Shown here: one piece after another, positions 51,096 to 60,027 of the stretch
How positions within the stretch are numbered: position 1 is the first letter of the stretch
Layout of the letters: every line of letters starts with the position of its first letter
Source: an uncultured Prevotella sp.
GTDB taxonomy: Bacteria; Bacteroidota; Bacteroidia; Bacteroidales; Bacteroidaceae
DNA: 64,000 nucleotides
Assembly (NCBI GenBank): GCA_902464615.1
Contig: CABQKA010000002.1
Location: 124,001 to 188,000 of the forward strand
Direction: 5' to 3'
Notes under the pieces: model-generated
The model's input: only the letters and a program-made list of their open reading frames with translations
Told to the model about the DNA's origin: nothing
Databases searched by the model: none
Program-made: the position numbers and the translations under genes

Positions 51096-52048
51096 GGTTT
51101 CTCCTCCTCTTTCCAAGTGTAATAGTCCAACATGTTTTTTGCAAAATTGCGCATTTCGTTGCGCACGGATTCCGGCTCCAACACTTCTATCTGGTCGCCT
51201 TGGGCAAGAACTAACTGATAGAAGTCGAATGTCGGCTTCAGATGGTATTCAAAAAGCGTAGACTCATCGTCGCCCTCTATCTCCTTTTGTGATTCGTGCA
51301 AAGGCAAGGTGCGCAGATAGTCGGCAAAACCGCCGTAAGCCAAAAGAACAATGCGTTGGATGGGTTCATCCGATGTGATTACTCCACAGCATCCTTCAAA
51401 ATAGTGATTGATATCGAAGTCCTTTTTCATATTGAATGTCTTGCCCGTGTCCTGAATGTCTGAAATACGGTCGAGGGCATACACTCGGTAGACATCGACA
51501 GGCTTGATGCCTTTTTCTTTATTCCGCTCCGAATAGTACGGGCTACGTGCCACCACGTACCAACGGCGCTTTACGACTTTCAGGCAATATGGTTCAATCT
51601 CAAATGTGCTGGGTTCCGGCTTGCCAAAACCTTGGTGTGTAATGCTCAATACTCGATTACGCCGCATGGCATCCGCAATGCAGGTTAGCCAAGTCTGTCC
51701 TGACGGAATTTCTTCAAAAATAATTCGGTCTTCCAACTTATTGTCTGCCTGTATTTGGTTCAACGTGGCGTATGAACTGATGAGCCAACTGCGCAGATTG
51801 TTTCCTTCGATGCGTTCCGGCTCATCAATATAATAACGGTATCCATCTTTCCGGTCACATTCTATATACACATCGAATATGTCTTTGATAGCCTTCTTAT
51901 GGTTATGAAAAGTCTTCAAAGGCAATTTCTCGCCATAACTCAGTCCGCTTTCCTGCCAAAGTTCGTTGATTTCCTCAAACGTCAAACGTTTATACCTTCG
52001 CAGAATATCCATCAGCCAGACATATCGTCCCAAAAGATTTGCTGCCAT
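51083..52048 (-). CDS. WYL-domain regulator of the DUF262 operon
   Basis: 321 residues. N-terminal winged helix-like part (LMDILRRYKRLTFEEINELWQESG), middle WYL domain (about 125-200, LSITHQGFGKPEPSTFEIEPYCLKVVKRRWYVVARSP, containing the basic ligand-binding pattern) and a WCX-like C-terminus. Similar WYL proteins (CapW, BrxR) control phage-defence operons and respond to nucleic acid. It is the first gene of the minus-strand operon, so autoregulation with control of the downstream nucleases is likely but not shown. Confidence 0.88.
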   Translation of the reverse strand: MAANLLGRYVWLMDILRRYKRLTFEEINELWQESGLSYGEKLPLKTFHNHKKAIKDIFDVYIECDRKDGYRYYIDEPERIEGNNLRSWLISSYATLNQIQADNKLEDRIIFEEIPSGQTWLTCIADAMRRNRVLSITHQGFGKPEPSTFEIEPYCLKVVKRRWYVVARSPYYSERNKEKGIKPVDVYRVYALDRISDIQDTGKTFNMKKDFDINHYFEGCCGVITSDEPIQRIVLLAYGGFADYLRTLPLHESQKEIEGDDESTLFEYHLKPTFDFYQLVLAQGDQIEVLEPESVRNEMRNFAKNMLDYYTWKEEEKPCKE

Positions 52049-52074
52049 ATTACTATTATTTTAAGGTAATGCCA

Positions 52075-52082
52075 CAAAGTTA
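52075..52082 (-). promoter_or_regulatory. Promoter -7 box of the WYL-DUF262 operon
   Basis: Minus-strand TAACTTTG, 26 bases before the WYL start; a TTGACA lies 15 bases upstream, closer than usual. Confidence 0.5.
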
Positions 52083-52223
52083 TATATTCCCCTGTGTCAA
52101 ATCGTAGCCCAACCTTAAAAAATCGCTCTTTTCTGCATTTCTTTTATGTTGTGCCTCGTTTTGGCACTTAACGCCCTTTACTTTGCAGCAGAATTAATGT
52201 TAAACCCTTTAATAATAAGTAGT

Positions 52224-52742
52224 ATGGCAACAAAGAACTGGAATAACGATTTTATGGCTAAAGTATTGGAAGAAGCCGCATGGAAAGAACTGTCAAGCGA
52301 GTTTGCGTGGAATGAGCCACTGTTGGAAAAGTACAAGGACAAGGTGGCGTGGAAAGAGATTTCCAATAACAGCAACATCATTTGGACTGTATCCATGATA
52401 GAGAAGTTCAAAAACAAAGTCGATTGGGAGGCACTTTCCGGTTCGGACAATGAGCATCTGTTTACAGCGGAAAATCTGGAGAAATACAAGGAGTATTGGG
52501 ACTGGCGTGAATTGTCGAGAAATTCAAGTGTGGAACTTACTCCCGTGCTTTTGGAGCAGTTTGTCGAATATTGGGATTGGAACGAAATCATAGACTGCTA
52601 TCACCGGGACGAATTGTATAGCATGGAGTTTCTGGAGAAATACCAGGATTATATTCCGGTTTCCGCTTTGCAACGTTCCCGCTTATGGGACAAATTGGTT
52701 GAAGACGAACAGAAACAATTAAAGATATGTATCCTTTCATAA
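52224..52742 (+). CDS. Tryptophan-repeat protein upstream of rtcB
   Basis: 172 residues from ATG 52224. It consists of about five imperfect repeats of roughly 25-30 residues with the pattern (A/D)WxELSxNSxxxxTxxLLExFxxxxDW; examples are VAWKEISNNSNIIWTVSMIEKF and WDWRELSRNSSVELTPVLLE. I do not know a named function. Repeat proteins of this sort often form solenoids that bind a partner. No signal peptide or membrane helix. Six bases before rtcB, so cotranscribed. Confidence 0.75.
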   Translation: MATKNWNNDFMAKVLEEAAWKELSSEFAWNEPLLEKYKDKVAWKEISNNSNIIWTVSMIEKFKNKVDWEALSGSDNEHLFTAENLEKYKEYWDWRELSRNSSVELTPVLLEQFVEYWDWNEIIDCYHRDELYSMEFLEKYQDYIPVSALQRSRLWDKLVEDEQKQLKICILS

Positions 52743-52748
52743 AACAAA

Positions 52749-54014
52749 ATGAAAACCATAGAAGGCTATAACGTAAAAATCTACACGAACAACATCGAGG
52801 ACAGCGCCAGCGAACAAATCAAGGAGTTGCTGTCCATCGATGTGTTCAGCAAGTGTAAAATTCGCATCATGCCCGACGTTCATGCAGGGGTTGGCTGCGT
52901 CATCGGTTTTACGGGAGACTTGGGCGGCAAGGTGATACCCAATATTGTAGGTGTGGACATCGGTTGCGGCATTTTGGTGCAGCCGTTCGTCTGCGTGAAT
53001 GATATAGATTATCATGCTTTCAACGAGTTTACCCTTCGCTACATACCGTCCGGCCGCAATTACCGGGACAACCGGTATGCGCCGCTCCCGCAAAAGTATA
53101 TGGATGTATATCGAGAAGCCAAGGAGAGCATCAAACAGTTGCGTTGCTACCGCGAACTGAAGGAAACCAAACGCTTGAACGCCTCCATCGGTTCACTGGG
53201 CGGAGGTAACCATTTCATCGAACTGGACAAGGATGAATGCGGCATGACCTACCTTGTTGTTCACACCGGAAGCCGCAACTTGGGGAAACAGGTGGCGCAA
53301 ATCTATCAGAAGTTAGCCGTAAAGTGTCAGTCTGGATGGGCCGAACTGATGGAAGAACAAAACCGCATGATTGCCGAATATAAAGCAGCGGGGCGTAAGG
53401 ATGCGTTGCAGGATGCCATACACCAACTGCACAATTCATTCAAAATGCGCAAACCCGCGATACCGCCCGACCTATCCTATCTGGAAGGTGCTTATCGCGA
53501 AGACTACCTGCACGACATGCGTCTCTGCCAGCATTGGGCCAAGATGAACCGCAGTCTGATTGCCAATCTTATCATGGATTACTTCATCTCCCAAGGCTAT
53601 GTCGAATTGAAGCAAAATGATTTGGCATTTGAGAGCGTGCACAACTATATAGGCGACGACAATATCATCCGCAAAGGGGCAATTGCCGCTTATGAGGGGC
53701 AGAAGTGCATCATCCCGCTGAACATGCGTGACGGGTCGCTTATCTGCATCGGCAAGGGCAACGCCGATTGGAACTGTTCCGCCCCACACGGTGCCGGGCG
53801 CATCATGAGCCGGAGCCAGGCTTTCAAGAGTATATCCATGGACGACTACCGATCCTCCATGCAGGGCATATACAGCGAAAGCCTGTCGGAAGATACCAAG
53901 GACGAATCGCCCATGGTGTACAAGCCAAAGGATGAAATCATCGGAAATATCCGTGACACTGTAAACATTGTGAATGTGATAAAGCCTGTGTATAACTTCA
54001 AAGCTGCGGAATGA
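52749..54014 (+). CDS. rtcB: RtcB family RNA ligase
   Basis: 421 residues. GTP-dependent ligase joining 2',3'-cyclic phosphate or 3'-phosphate ends to 5'-OH. Metal ligands: MPDVHAGVG, GVDIGCG, GSLGGGNHF and VVHTGSRNLG. The guanylated His is His347 in SAPHGAGR, followed by SRSQA. It is shorter than E. coli RtcB and lacks rtcA or rtcR neighbours. It lies between the W-repeat protein and an unknown protein, all on one strand with gaps of six and one bases. It may repair tRNA or rRNA cut during phage attack; that is inferred from the island. Confidence 0.94.
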   Translation: MKTIEGYNVKIYTNNIEDSASEQIKELLSIDVFSKCKIRIMPDVHAGVGCVIGFTGDLGGKVIPNIVGVDIGCGILVQPFVCVNDIDYHAFNEFTLRYIPSGRNYRDNRYAPLPQKYMDVYREAKESIKQLRCYRELKETKRLNASIGSLGGGNHFIELDKDECGMTYLVVHTGSRNLGKQVAQIYQKLAVKCQSGWAELMEEQNRMIAEYKAAGRKDALQDAIHQLHNSFKMRKPAIPPDLSYLEGAYREDYLHDMRLCQHWAKMNRSLIANLIMDYFISQGYVELKQNDLAFESVHNYIGDDNIIRKGAIAAYEGQKCIIPLNMRDGSLICIGKGNADWNCSAPHGAGRIMSRSQAFKSISMDDYRSSMQGIYSESLSEDTKDESPMVYKPKDEIIGNIRDTVNIVNVIKPVYNFKAAE

Positions 54015-54015
54015 C

Positions 54016-54759
54016 ATGGATAACCCCAAAGAACGGGTTGGACTGGCCTCAGGCAAGTATGACTATCCGCTGGCCGACGTTTCCCATCTTTCAGAAAAAG
54101 AGAAGAAGGACTTGCTGAAACGCGGAATGCGCATACCGAAGGAACTGCATTCCGACGAGGAATTCGAACAATGGGTGACGGTATTTTCTGAATGGAACAC
54201 ATTCCATTGCAGCGACGGGCATAAGCCTACGGAAGAAGAAAGGAGTTTCGAAAGAATGGTTACCGCAAGCTATGAACGCGGCCTGTGGTATCACCGCAAG
54301 CGTTTCAACGAATGGAAGAAAGAACATCTGCAACCGCTCATTGACGAATTGGTGGAACACGCTGTCCATGACCCGCAATACGACTGGCAATATCTGTATG
54401 CGCTGGAGTACGCCAAACTGCGTTGCATGAGGGCTTATTTCTCACATTCCCTGATAGCGGACGAGAACGGCAACTTCGGCTTCAACCACTGGATAGACAT
54501 CTGCATAGGCCTGTTGGAACATATCAAAGACGAGGGTTTACATATCTCCCGGCAGCAGATTGAACGGATGAATATCCGAAACATCGGTGATATCGTTCCC
54601 CGCTCCCTTATAGATGCTTACGAAGAAGCACCGATGCCGGGTGAGGAAGAAGACGATCTTCCCGACAAGCTCTATTACGGCATGAAGATATATGTCCGCA
54701 AGATGGAGCAGCTTTATTACCGGATACGCCTTTACAAGATGAGGGAGTGGTGGGAATAA
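54016..54759 (+). CDS. Unknown protein coupled to rtcB
   Basis: 247 residues, not recognised. Strongly charged and helical: LSEKEKKDLLKRGMRIPKELHSDEEFEQWVTVFSEWNTFHC near the start and KLYYGMKIYVRKMEQLYYRIRLYKMREWWE at the end. No transmembrane segment, signal or known catalytic motif. It starts one base after the rtcB stop, so it almost certainly works with or is coexpressed with RtcB. Confidence 0.7.
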   Translation: MDNPKERVGLASGKYDYPLADVSHLSEKEKKDLLKRGMRIPKELHSDEEFEQWVTVFSEWNTFHCSDGHKPTEEERSFERMVTASYERGLWYHRKRFNEWKKEHLQPLIDELVEHAVHDPQYDWQYLYALEYAKLRCMRAYFSHSLIADENGNFGFNHWIDICIGLLEHIKDEGLHISRQQIERMNIRNIGDIVPRSLIDAYEEAPMPGEEEDDLPDKLYYGMKIYVRKMEQLYYRIRLYKMREWWE

Positions 54760-54784
54760 AGCAAACATTATAGGCAATAACTCC

Positions 54785-54820
54785 AAGAAAGGGATATCGG
54801 TATATTGGCATCCCTTTCTT
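54785..54820. terminator. Bidirectional terminator between convergent operons
   Basis: aagaaagggat / atccctttctt perfect 11-base stem with 14-base loop, A-rich on one side and T-rich on the other, serving both the rtcB and the DprA operons. Confidence 0.8.
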
Positions 54821-54824
54821 AAAC

Positions 54825-55799
54825 TTATCTCTTGTTCAATAACAGCGTAACCTTTACTTCCTTTTTCTCATAATCTTCTGTCTGCATACCGAACAACATG
54901 TTTGTGTATCCAAGATGTTGCATCACGGATTTACGGAAGATCTCAAGCTCCGTTTCATCCAGCGGGCAGTGAGAAGAACAACGGATGAAGATAACGGCAC
55001 TGTCATACTTCGTTAGGTCGAGCAGCTGATATTGGGTCATTGACTCCAGAATGTAGGCGAGGCGTGAACCGGTATCCTGTGTCACAGAGTGGTAATCATA
55101 CTGTCTACCGTATTGCATACTGAGCAGAAACTCCACGTCGCTCCGCCTAAAGGTGCTGCCTTCGGCGGAAAGCATCCTTACCAAATTCTCTCGTGCGGCC
55201 ATTTTGCGCAGATATTCTTCCCGTTTGTCCTGACGGTATTCCCGCTTTCGTTTTGAGCGGTTCATACGATTGTTAAAGAAGTCACGCGCGTTTGTCCACG
55301 TAACATAACGCCGTCCGTCCTTCTCCTTGCTGCGCAGTCGGCGCGGAGTTTGATGCTTCCAGATGCTTTCTTCCAACTTGTCCAAAGCCACTTCGTAGGG
55401 GTTGGTCAAAATCTGAGGGCCGAATTTCTGCCGCCACGTTTCTTGCCTTTCCGCAGGTGAGAATCCCCAATAAGTGATTTCCCACAAGCAATGCATGGCG
55501 AGTTCTGCCGAAGTAAGATGCACATCATCGGCTATGACAATTTCCTTGGCCAAGTCTTCTTCCCAACTGTTGTCATGCATCGGTCCGACGCTAATCCATT
55601 TCTCCTCGCCTTCAAATACTCCGCCCGACCATTCCACGTGTATTTCTCCGTTAAATCCCGTGGCAGGCTCCATGCCTTGAAGGATGTCGTATGCCTCACG
55701 GAAGGCGTAGAGGTTGTCCAGATGTTCTGGCTCGTGTTTCTCCAGATCCGGAAGAAGTTCGTCGAAGCCGACTTGCGTTAGTAATTCTTTTAGTGTCAT
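54825..55799 (-). CDS. DUF6557-like protein (long form)
   Basis: 324 residues. The N-terminal 125 residues (MTLKELLTQVGFDELLP... LTSAELAMHCLWEITYWGF) are related to the 147-residue protein at 60028, sharing MT(L/F)KEL and LLWEITY(W/F)G. I recall such proteins as DUF6557, unchecked. The rest is a basic, Arg/Lys-rich linker (about 165-200) and a C-terminal domain with DLTKYDSAVIFIRCSSHCPLDETELEIFRK. Function unknown. Last gene of the DprA-led operon, 25 bases after the PLD gene. Confidence 0.65.
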   Translation of the reverse strand: MTLKELLTQVGFDELLPDLEKHEPEHLDNLYAFREAYDILQGMEPATGFNGEIHVEWSGGVFEGEEKWISVGPMHDNSWEEDLAKEIVIADDVHLTSAELAMHCLWEITYWGFSPAERQETWRQKFGPQILTNPYEVALDKLEESIWKHQTPRRLRSKEKDGRRYVTWTNARDFFNNRMNRSKRKREYRQDKREEYLRKMAARENLVRMLSAEGSTFRRSDVEFLLSMQYGRQYDYHSVTQDTGSRLAYILESMTQYQLLDLTKYDSAVIFIRCSSHCPLDETELEIFRKSVMQHLGYTNMLFGMQTEDYEKKEVKVTLLLNKR

Positions 55800-55824
55800 A
55801 ATTATAAGTCATTTTTAATTATTT

Positions 55825-56337
55825 CTATACCAACGGGTCAGGACAATACTGCTTCCGTTGGCATTTTAAACATTCCGAACCGCGCCATACCTTATCAAAT
55901 TCTTCAACAACTGAATTTAGAATATTCACTTCGTTAGTGATTATACCAGTTTCAAAATTGCGGCGCAATGGAGATTTCATCCCCATACCTGCGCCCGTTA
56001 AGTTGGCGCTTCCGATGTAGCAGAAGAATGAGTCAATAACGATAATTTTAAAATGCACGCGGGGACACAGCATCCGCTCCAACTGTTTGGCAAGCAGGGG
56101 ATAACTGTCAAAGTCCTTTCTGAATGGCTGTCCTGGCTCTTTGGCATGTATCAATCTTATTTCCACTCCTTTGCTAATCAGCTCTGACAGGATGGCCAAA
56201 AATGGAAGGTTCATTCCATTGCGCATTACGTAAAGATCCTTGATATCAGCAGTACCTATCCAAAGGGAACGGCGTGCTTTTGCCACAAGGTTCAGCACGA
56301 TGTCATAATGCTCAATGTCAGAAATAAATTTTATCAT
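55825..56337 (-). CDS. Phospholipase D-like nuclease
   Basis: 170 residues with a single HKD motif: HFKIIVIDSFFCYIGSANLTGAGMGMK at about 95-121 (His, Lys and Asp in HxKxxxxD, then GSxN). One-motif PLD enzymes dimerise to form the active site, as in Nuc and DISARM DrmC-like nucleases. The C-terminus has four Cys residues (CLKCQRKQYCPDP), possibly a metal site. Lies 12 bases after the DUF932-like gene. Confidence 0.88.
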   Translation of the reverse strand: MIKFISDIEHYDIVLNLVAKARRSLWIGTADIKDLYVMRNGMNLPFLAILSELISKGVEIRLIHAKEPGQPFRKDFDSYPLLAKQLERMLCPRVHFKIIVIDSFFCYIGSANLTGAGMGMKSPLRRNFETGIITNEVNILNSVVEEFDKVWRGSECLKCQRKQYCPDPLV

Positions 56338-56349
56338 GAAGCGATTCGA

Positions 56350-57410
56350 TTATGAGAAAATATCATAATAAGTTTGTATGTCTCTTTTGCGCAAAAGAAG
56401 TTGCATACTTTGCTGCATAAGCGAAGAAGAGCGATTGTCGGTTTGCTCCCATAGTTGATTGTGCGAGGCGAAATCTGTCAGGCGATTGAACAAGTCATAC
56501 ATGTTTATGTCGCTTTTTGCTTGTTTGGGTGGAACGTGTAGGCCTTTTGTCACATACATTTCTATGAGCCTGCAGTAAGGCATCAGTTGTTCCGCCAAGT
56601 CTTCAGGCGTGCCATGCCGCAGCAGAAGATTCTTGCCGCTATACACTTCTGACAATGAGGCAGGTGTGCTGTTGGCTGTCACCAGTGCCTGCTTAAATGA
56701 GTTCCAGTTCCGGGCAATCAGTTTTGGATTGTTGGACGAGTTGATAATCTCCGTTATCTTTTTGTCATCAATCCTGTGTACGCGTTCCAATGAATTTTCA
56801 GAAAGTTGCATCTGTCCATTCGTGCAAACCAGTCGAAGATAATAGTTGCCAAGCTCTATCTCTCCGAGGTTCCATTTTAAATATAGCCCGTTGGTAACAA
56901 ACTCATCGTTGTTGAAAGGCGCATCGTGTTGTGGATAAATAGGCATCAAGCGTACAATTATGCCATATGCGGCACGGGCGGAGCCCTGCAATTGGTCAAC
57001 CTCATAACCGTATTTGTCGGCAAGTATTTCGACGACATCGAAAAAAAGCGCATGGGTATCGCTTCTTCGTCCAACGGTACAATACCGTCAACTATGCTTT
57101 CGGCAGCATTGGCTATTAACGCAAACTTCTTGGGACGAGCCACGCAGTTGGCAATAGCGAAACTGTTTCGCAGATTCATCACAACGTCATTTCCGTAAGT
57201 CTGTTTCATACCTTTGCACTGGCGGGGTGAAAGCCCTATCAGGTGGTCGAGTCGATTCTGTACGTTTGGAGTGACCACAACCGGTACACCTCGGATGTTG
57301 TAAAAGTTTTCACCTTCGGCAATCAGTTCATTCTTGTTCATCACAATGTAAGGGGCCTGTTCTTGCAAAAGTGCATCGCGCCTTGATACATATTCTTTAT
57401 TTGTCATCAC
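56350..57410 (-). CDS. DUF932-like protein, interrupted by a -1 frame change
   Basis: Two overlapping frames make one protein of about 353 residues. The first (57410 down to 56958) covers MMTNKEYVSRRDALL to IPMRFF; after the T7 run at 57047-57041 the similarity continues in the -1 frame as FDVVEILADKYGYEVDQL and then through GLYLKWNLGEIELG and LRLVCTNGQMQLS to the stop at 56350. The RLVCTNGQ and surrounding pattern recalls phage/plasmid DUF932 proteins, an uncertain assignment. Unshifted, it ends after 150 residues. Cause could be programmed -1 slippage, mutation or a sequencing error. It overlaps the ATPase gene upstream. Confidence 0.65.
57041..57047 (-). other. T7 slippery run within the DUF932-like gene
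   Basis: Minus-strand CGC TTT TTT TCG: backing up one base gives TTC GAT GTC and restores the downstream frame. Matches the X XXY YYZ slippery pattern. Confidence 0.6.
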
Positions 57411-58245
57411 TTATGTTGTTAAAAAGTTTATTGAACTTGTCTGCGTATTCATGAAGTTGCAAACTGACTTCGTTTTGAAGTTTCCGAAACTTTTGGTCGT
57501 TATAAAACCGTTCTTCATCAAAATACACATTTCCGGTCTGACTGAGATTATAATACAATTTCACGCCGACATCGCCACGCCGATGTTTGGAGAATGTAAC
57601 ATAACGGTCAGAATAGATATTCTTCGGGTTGTCAAGTCGCAGTTCCATCATGGCAGTTATCATGTGTTTCAGTCGGTTGCTGCCAATAAAAGCACCGTTC
57701 TTTGTCACTTGTTGTATGGTTAGGAAGGAGGTGTGTACTTTCCTTTCATTTTTCGCCTTGTTTTGCTTTTTAATGATTGATAATAACAGGCTTTCGGATT
57801 TCTTTAACGTAATATTCTCTTCTTCTTTTACAATGCCTTGTAGTTCGTAAAAGGAATCAATCGCAACAATATCCCAGCCCATACGCAGCGCTTCCTCAAA
57901 ATCTTCAAGGGCATGTGTGGTGGAATCAAATTCTGCTTCAATGAACATTATATCCAACTCGCCGAACTTAGGATAACGCTGTACGTAAATGGATAAATCG
58001 ATTTCGTTCATCTCTGCGCTTATAAAAAGCATCTTCACATTAGGCTGCATTCTATGAATGTTTGCCATTAAATCAAGAATGATAGTCGTTTTACCTACAC
58101 CGGGATCTCCTATAACCATATAGTTGACTCCTTTCGGAAGGCCACGATAACTGCACAACAACAAGTCCAACACTGTTCCTGACAAGTAGTTAACGAACAG
58201 ATTTTTGTCGAATATTATATCCTTGACCTTTACTATCTTTTTCAT
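57397..58245 (-). CDS. RecA/RadA-type P-loop ATPase
   Basis: 282 residues from ATG 58245. Walker A GDPGVGKTT lies at about 46-54, followed by ILDLMANIHRM, a beta strand MLFISAEMNEIDL with the catalytic Glu, and Walker B DIVAIDSFYEL (about 122-132); HTSFLTIQQVTKNGAFIGSN is a RadA/DnaB-like sensor. It is a single RecA-fold ATPase, such as KaiC, RadA or phage-encoded relatives, without zinc finger or Lon domain. It lies 13 bases after the DprA-like gene. Probably a DNA- or protein-remodelling motor for the operon. Confidence 0.85.
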   Translation of the reverse strand: MKKIVKVKDIIFDKNLFVNYLSGTVLDLLLCSYRGLPKGVNYMVIGDPGVGKTTIILDLMANIHRMQPNVKMLFISAEMNEIDLSIYVQRYPKFGELDIMFIEAEFDSTTHALEDFEEALRMGWDIVAIDSFYELQGIVKEEENITLKKSESLLLSIIKKQNKAKNERKVHTSFLTIQQVTKNGAFIGSNRLKHMITAMMELRLDNPKNIYSDRYVTFSKHRRGDVGVKLYYNLSQTGNVYFDEERFYNDQKFRKLQNEVSLQLHEYADKFNKLFNNISDDK

Positions 58246-58258
58246 TCCCAGTTTAATA

Positions 58259-59191
58259 TTATGGATAAATAACCAGGCGATTATCATTGTCTAATGAAAC
58301 CTCCTGCCCAGGTCTAATGGGCAGAGCCAAGTTATAATCGAGCAGGAACTTATTGCCGGAGTTCAGTTCATTCTGCGTATCATACCGGACAGAATAAACA
58401 TTGTTTTCCAAACCAAAGGGCCCCCCGTTATGTTCTTGGGCGAAGCGCACGGCATACATCGTACCGCTGATGATAGGGCATTGAACCACGATAACCGATT
58501 GGGTCAAGACAACTTGCATACGGCAACGCGCCACCAGTCTTGTGGGATTAGCTTTCACGCCGAAAGGATGTTCGGACAAGATGGCTCCGCCCTTGGCGAT
58601 TATTTCATCCTGCAACGATTTGTTCACTATAGGGTGCGTGATATCTAAGCCTGAAGCCACCACAGCGATTGTCTGTCCGCCCGCATCAAGACAACCCCGG
58701 TGGGCAGCTGTGTCGCATCCCAAAGCCAGACCACTGATGACGATATGTCCTTGTTCACCCATCTGTTTGGCAAGTCCGTATGCCATGTCCAATCCATCTT
58801 TGTCCGCAGCACGGGCACCAATGATAGCCACATTGTCTTCACGGTTGAGTAAATCCTTATTCCCTAGCACGTGGACGAGCGGCGGTGCATCTCTGCATAA
58901 ATTGCGGAAGTGATGAGGATACGCTTTGTCATAGTAAGAGATGGTGAACACTCCGGCTTTTGCTTGCCTGTCTAATATCCGTTTTGCCTTGTCGAGTTCG
59001 CGAATGGACATGGAAGCCGTTTCTTTCAATGAATATCTTTCGCTTTCTATGTCTTCATACAGTTGTCTGGGAGAGTACCCCAGCAACTGCAGGCATAATA
59101 GTTCTTCTATTGAAAGGCAAGCAACCCTCCACGTTTCCATCCTATTTTGCCTCTTTTTGACAACCTCTTTCCATTCTTCTTTATTTTTCAT
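58259..59191 (-). CDS. DprA/Smf-like DNA-processing protein, divergent
   Basis: 310 residues, one Rossmann DprA domain after an N-terminal helical part. VAIIGARAADKDGLDMAYGLAKQM and VISGLALGCDTAAHRGCLDAGG correspond to the canonical GARxxS/GLARGIDTAAHRGAL pattern, and LSEHPFG is kept. The usual ARNRIIAGLS is changed to VARCRMQVVLTQ, and no C-terminal winged helix is obvious. Ordinary DprA loads RecA on incoming single strands; this divergent copy, next to a RecA-type ATPase and nuclease, more likely serves a defence system. First gene of the minus-strand operon. Confidence 0.88.
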   Translation of the reverse strand: MKNKEEWKEVVKKRQNRMETWRVACLSIEELLCLQLLGYSPRQLYEDIESERYSLKETASMSIRELDKAKRILDRQAKAGVFTISYYDKAYPHHFRNLCRDAPPLVHVLGNKDLLNREDNVAIIGARAADKDGLDMAYGLAKQMGEQGHIVISGLALGCDTAAHRGCLDAGGQTIAVVASGLDITHPIVNKSLQDEIIAKGGAILSEHPFGVKANPTRLVARCRMQVVLTQSVIVVQCPIISGTMYAVRFAQEHNGGPFGLENNVYSVRYDTQNELNSGNKFLLDYNLALPIRPGQEVSLDNDNRLVIYP

Positions 59192-59332
59192 AAGATGGTA
59201 TTTTATTTTGCGGCAAAGGAAACCTTTCGATGCGCCGAATCGGAGCGTAGGCTGATTATTTTTTACCTTGTGCTGCGATTTGGCACTTTGATGACGGAAC
59301 TTTGCATCATCAAACCAAATAGGAGGAAAAGA

Positions 59333-59782
59333 GTGAAATTGGCAGAAGCATTAAGCATCCGCGTCGACCTGCAAAACAGAATCGACCAATTGAAGAGTCG
59401 GCTGAAGTACAGCGCCAAGGTGCAGGAAGGTGACCAACCTTCTGAGGACGTGAACGAATTGTATAAAGAATTGGATGAATGCCTTTCGCGATTCGAAGAG
59501 ATTGTTTATCGGATTAACCGCACCAACATGCAAACCGTGCACGAGGGAGAAACTCTCACCCAAATGATTGCCCGCAAAGACGCATTGAGGTTGCGTCTGA
59601 CGGTAATGTGCGACCTCTTGAAGCACGTTGTTGAAAATGACCGTTACGGGCGACAGGAGATAAAATATGTCCGCACGGTGGACGTGGGTGAATTAAGAAA
59701 GATGACGGACAGCTATTCTAAACAGCTACGAAACCTGGATATGAAGCTACAAAGCCTGAACTGGTCGGTGGATTTAATTTGA
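59333..59782 (+). CDS. DIP1984 family protein
   Basis: 149 residues from GTG 59333, chosen because aggagg stands six bases upstream and KLAEALSIRVDLQNRIDQLKSRL is the usual family N-terminus. The whole chain is helical (coiled coil), with GETLTQMIARKDALRLRL and YVRTVDVGELRKMTDSYSKQLRNLD as recognisable blocks. The family is widespread in bacteria and mobile regions; its function is unknown to me. Divergent from the DprA operon. Confidence 0.85.
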   Translation: MKLAEALSIRVDLQNRIDQLKSRLKYSAKVQEGDQPSEDVNELYKELDECLSRFEEIVYRINRTNMQTVHEGETLTQMIARKDALRLRLTVMCDLLKHVVENDRYGRQEIKYVRTVDVGELRKMTDSYSKQLRNLDMKLQSLNWSVDLI

Positions 59783-60027
59783 CATAATAAAGGCGTAGTC
59801 CTTCTTTGCATCAGACAATGGCGGCACTTCCTTGTCGCATGGCAGGGGCAACAAACTAAGGTGGCAACTGGTAGAAGCATGGTTATTACCGCGCAACTCC
59901 GGCACAGCGTACAAATGCATAACGTATACGGCCCTTGGGGGAAATTATTCTGCATTACCTTGTGCCGATTGTCTGGAAGGAAAGACGAGGGTGGGTTGAG
60001 GGAATTTATTACTCAAAAATAGACACT

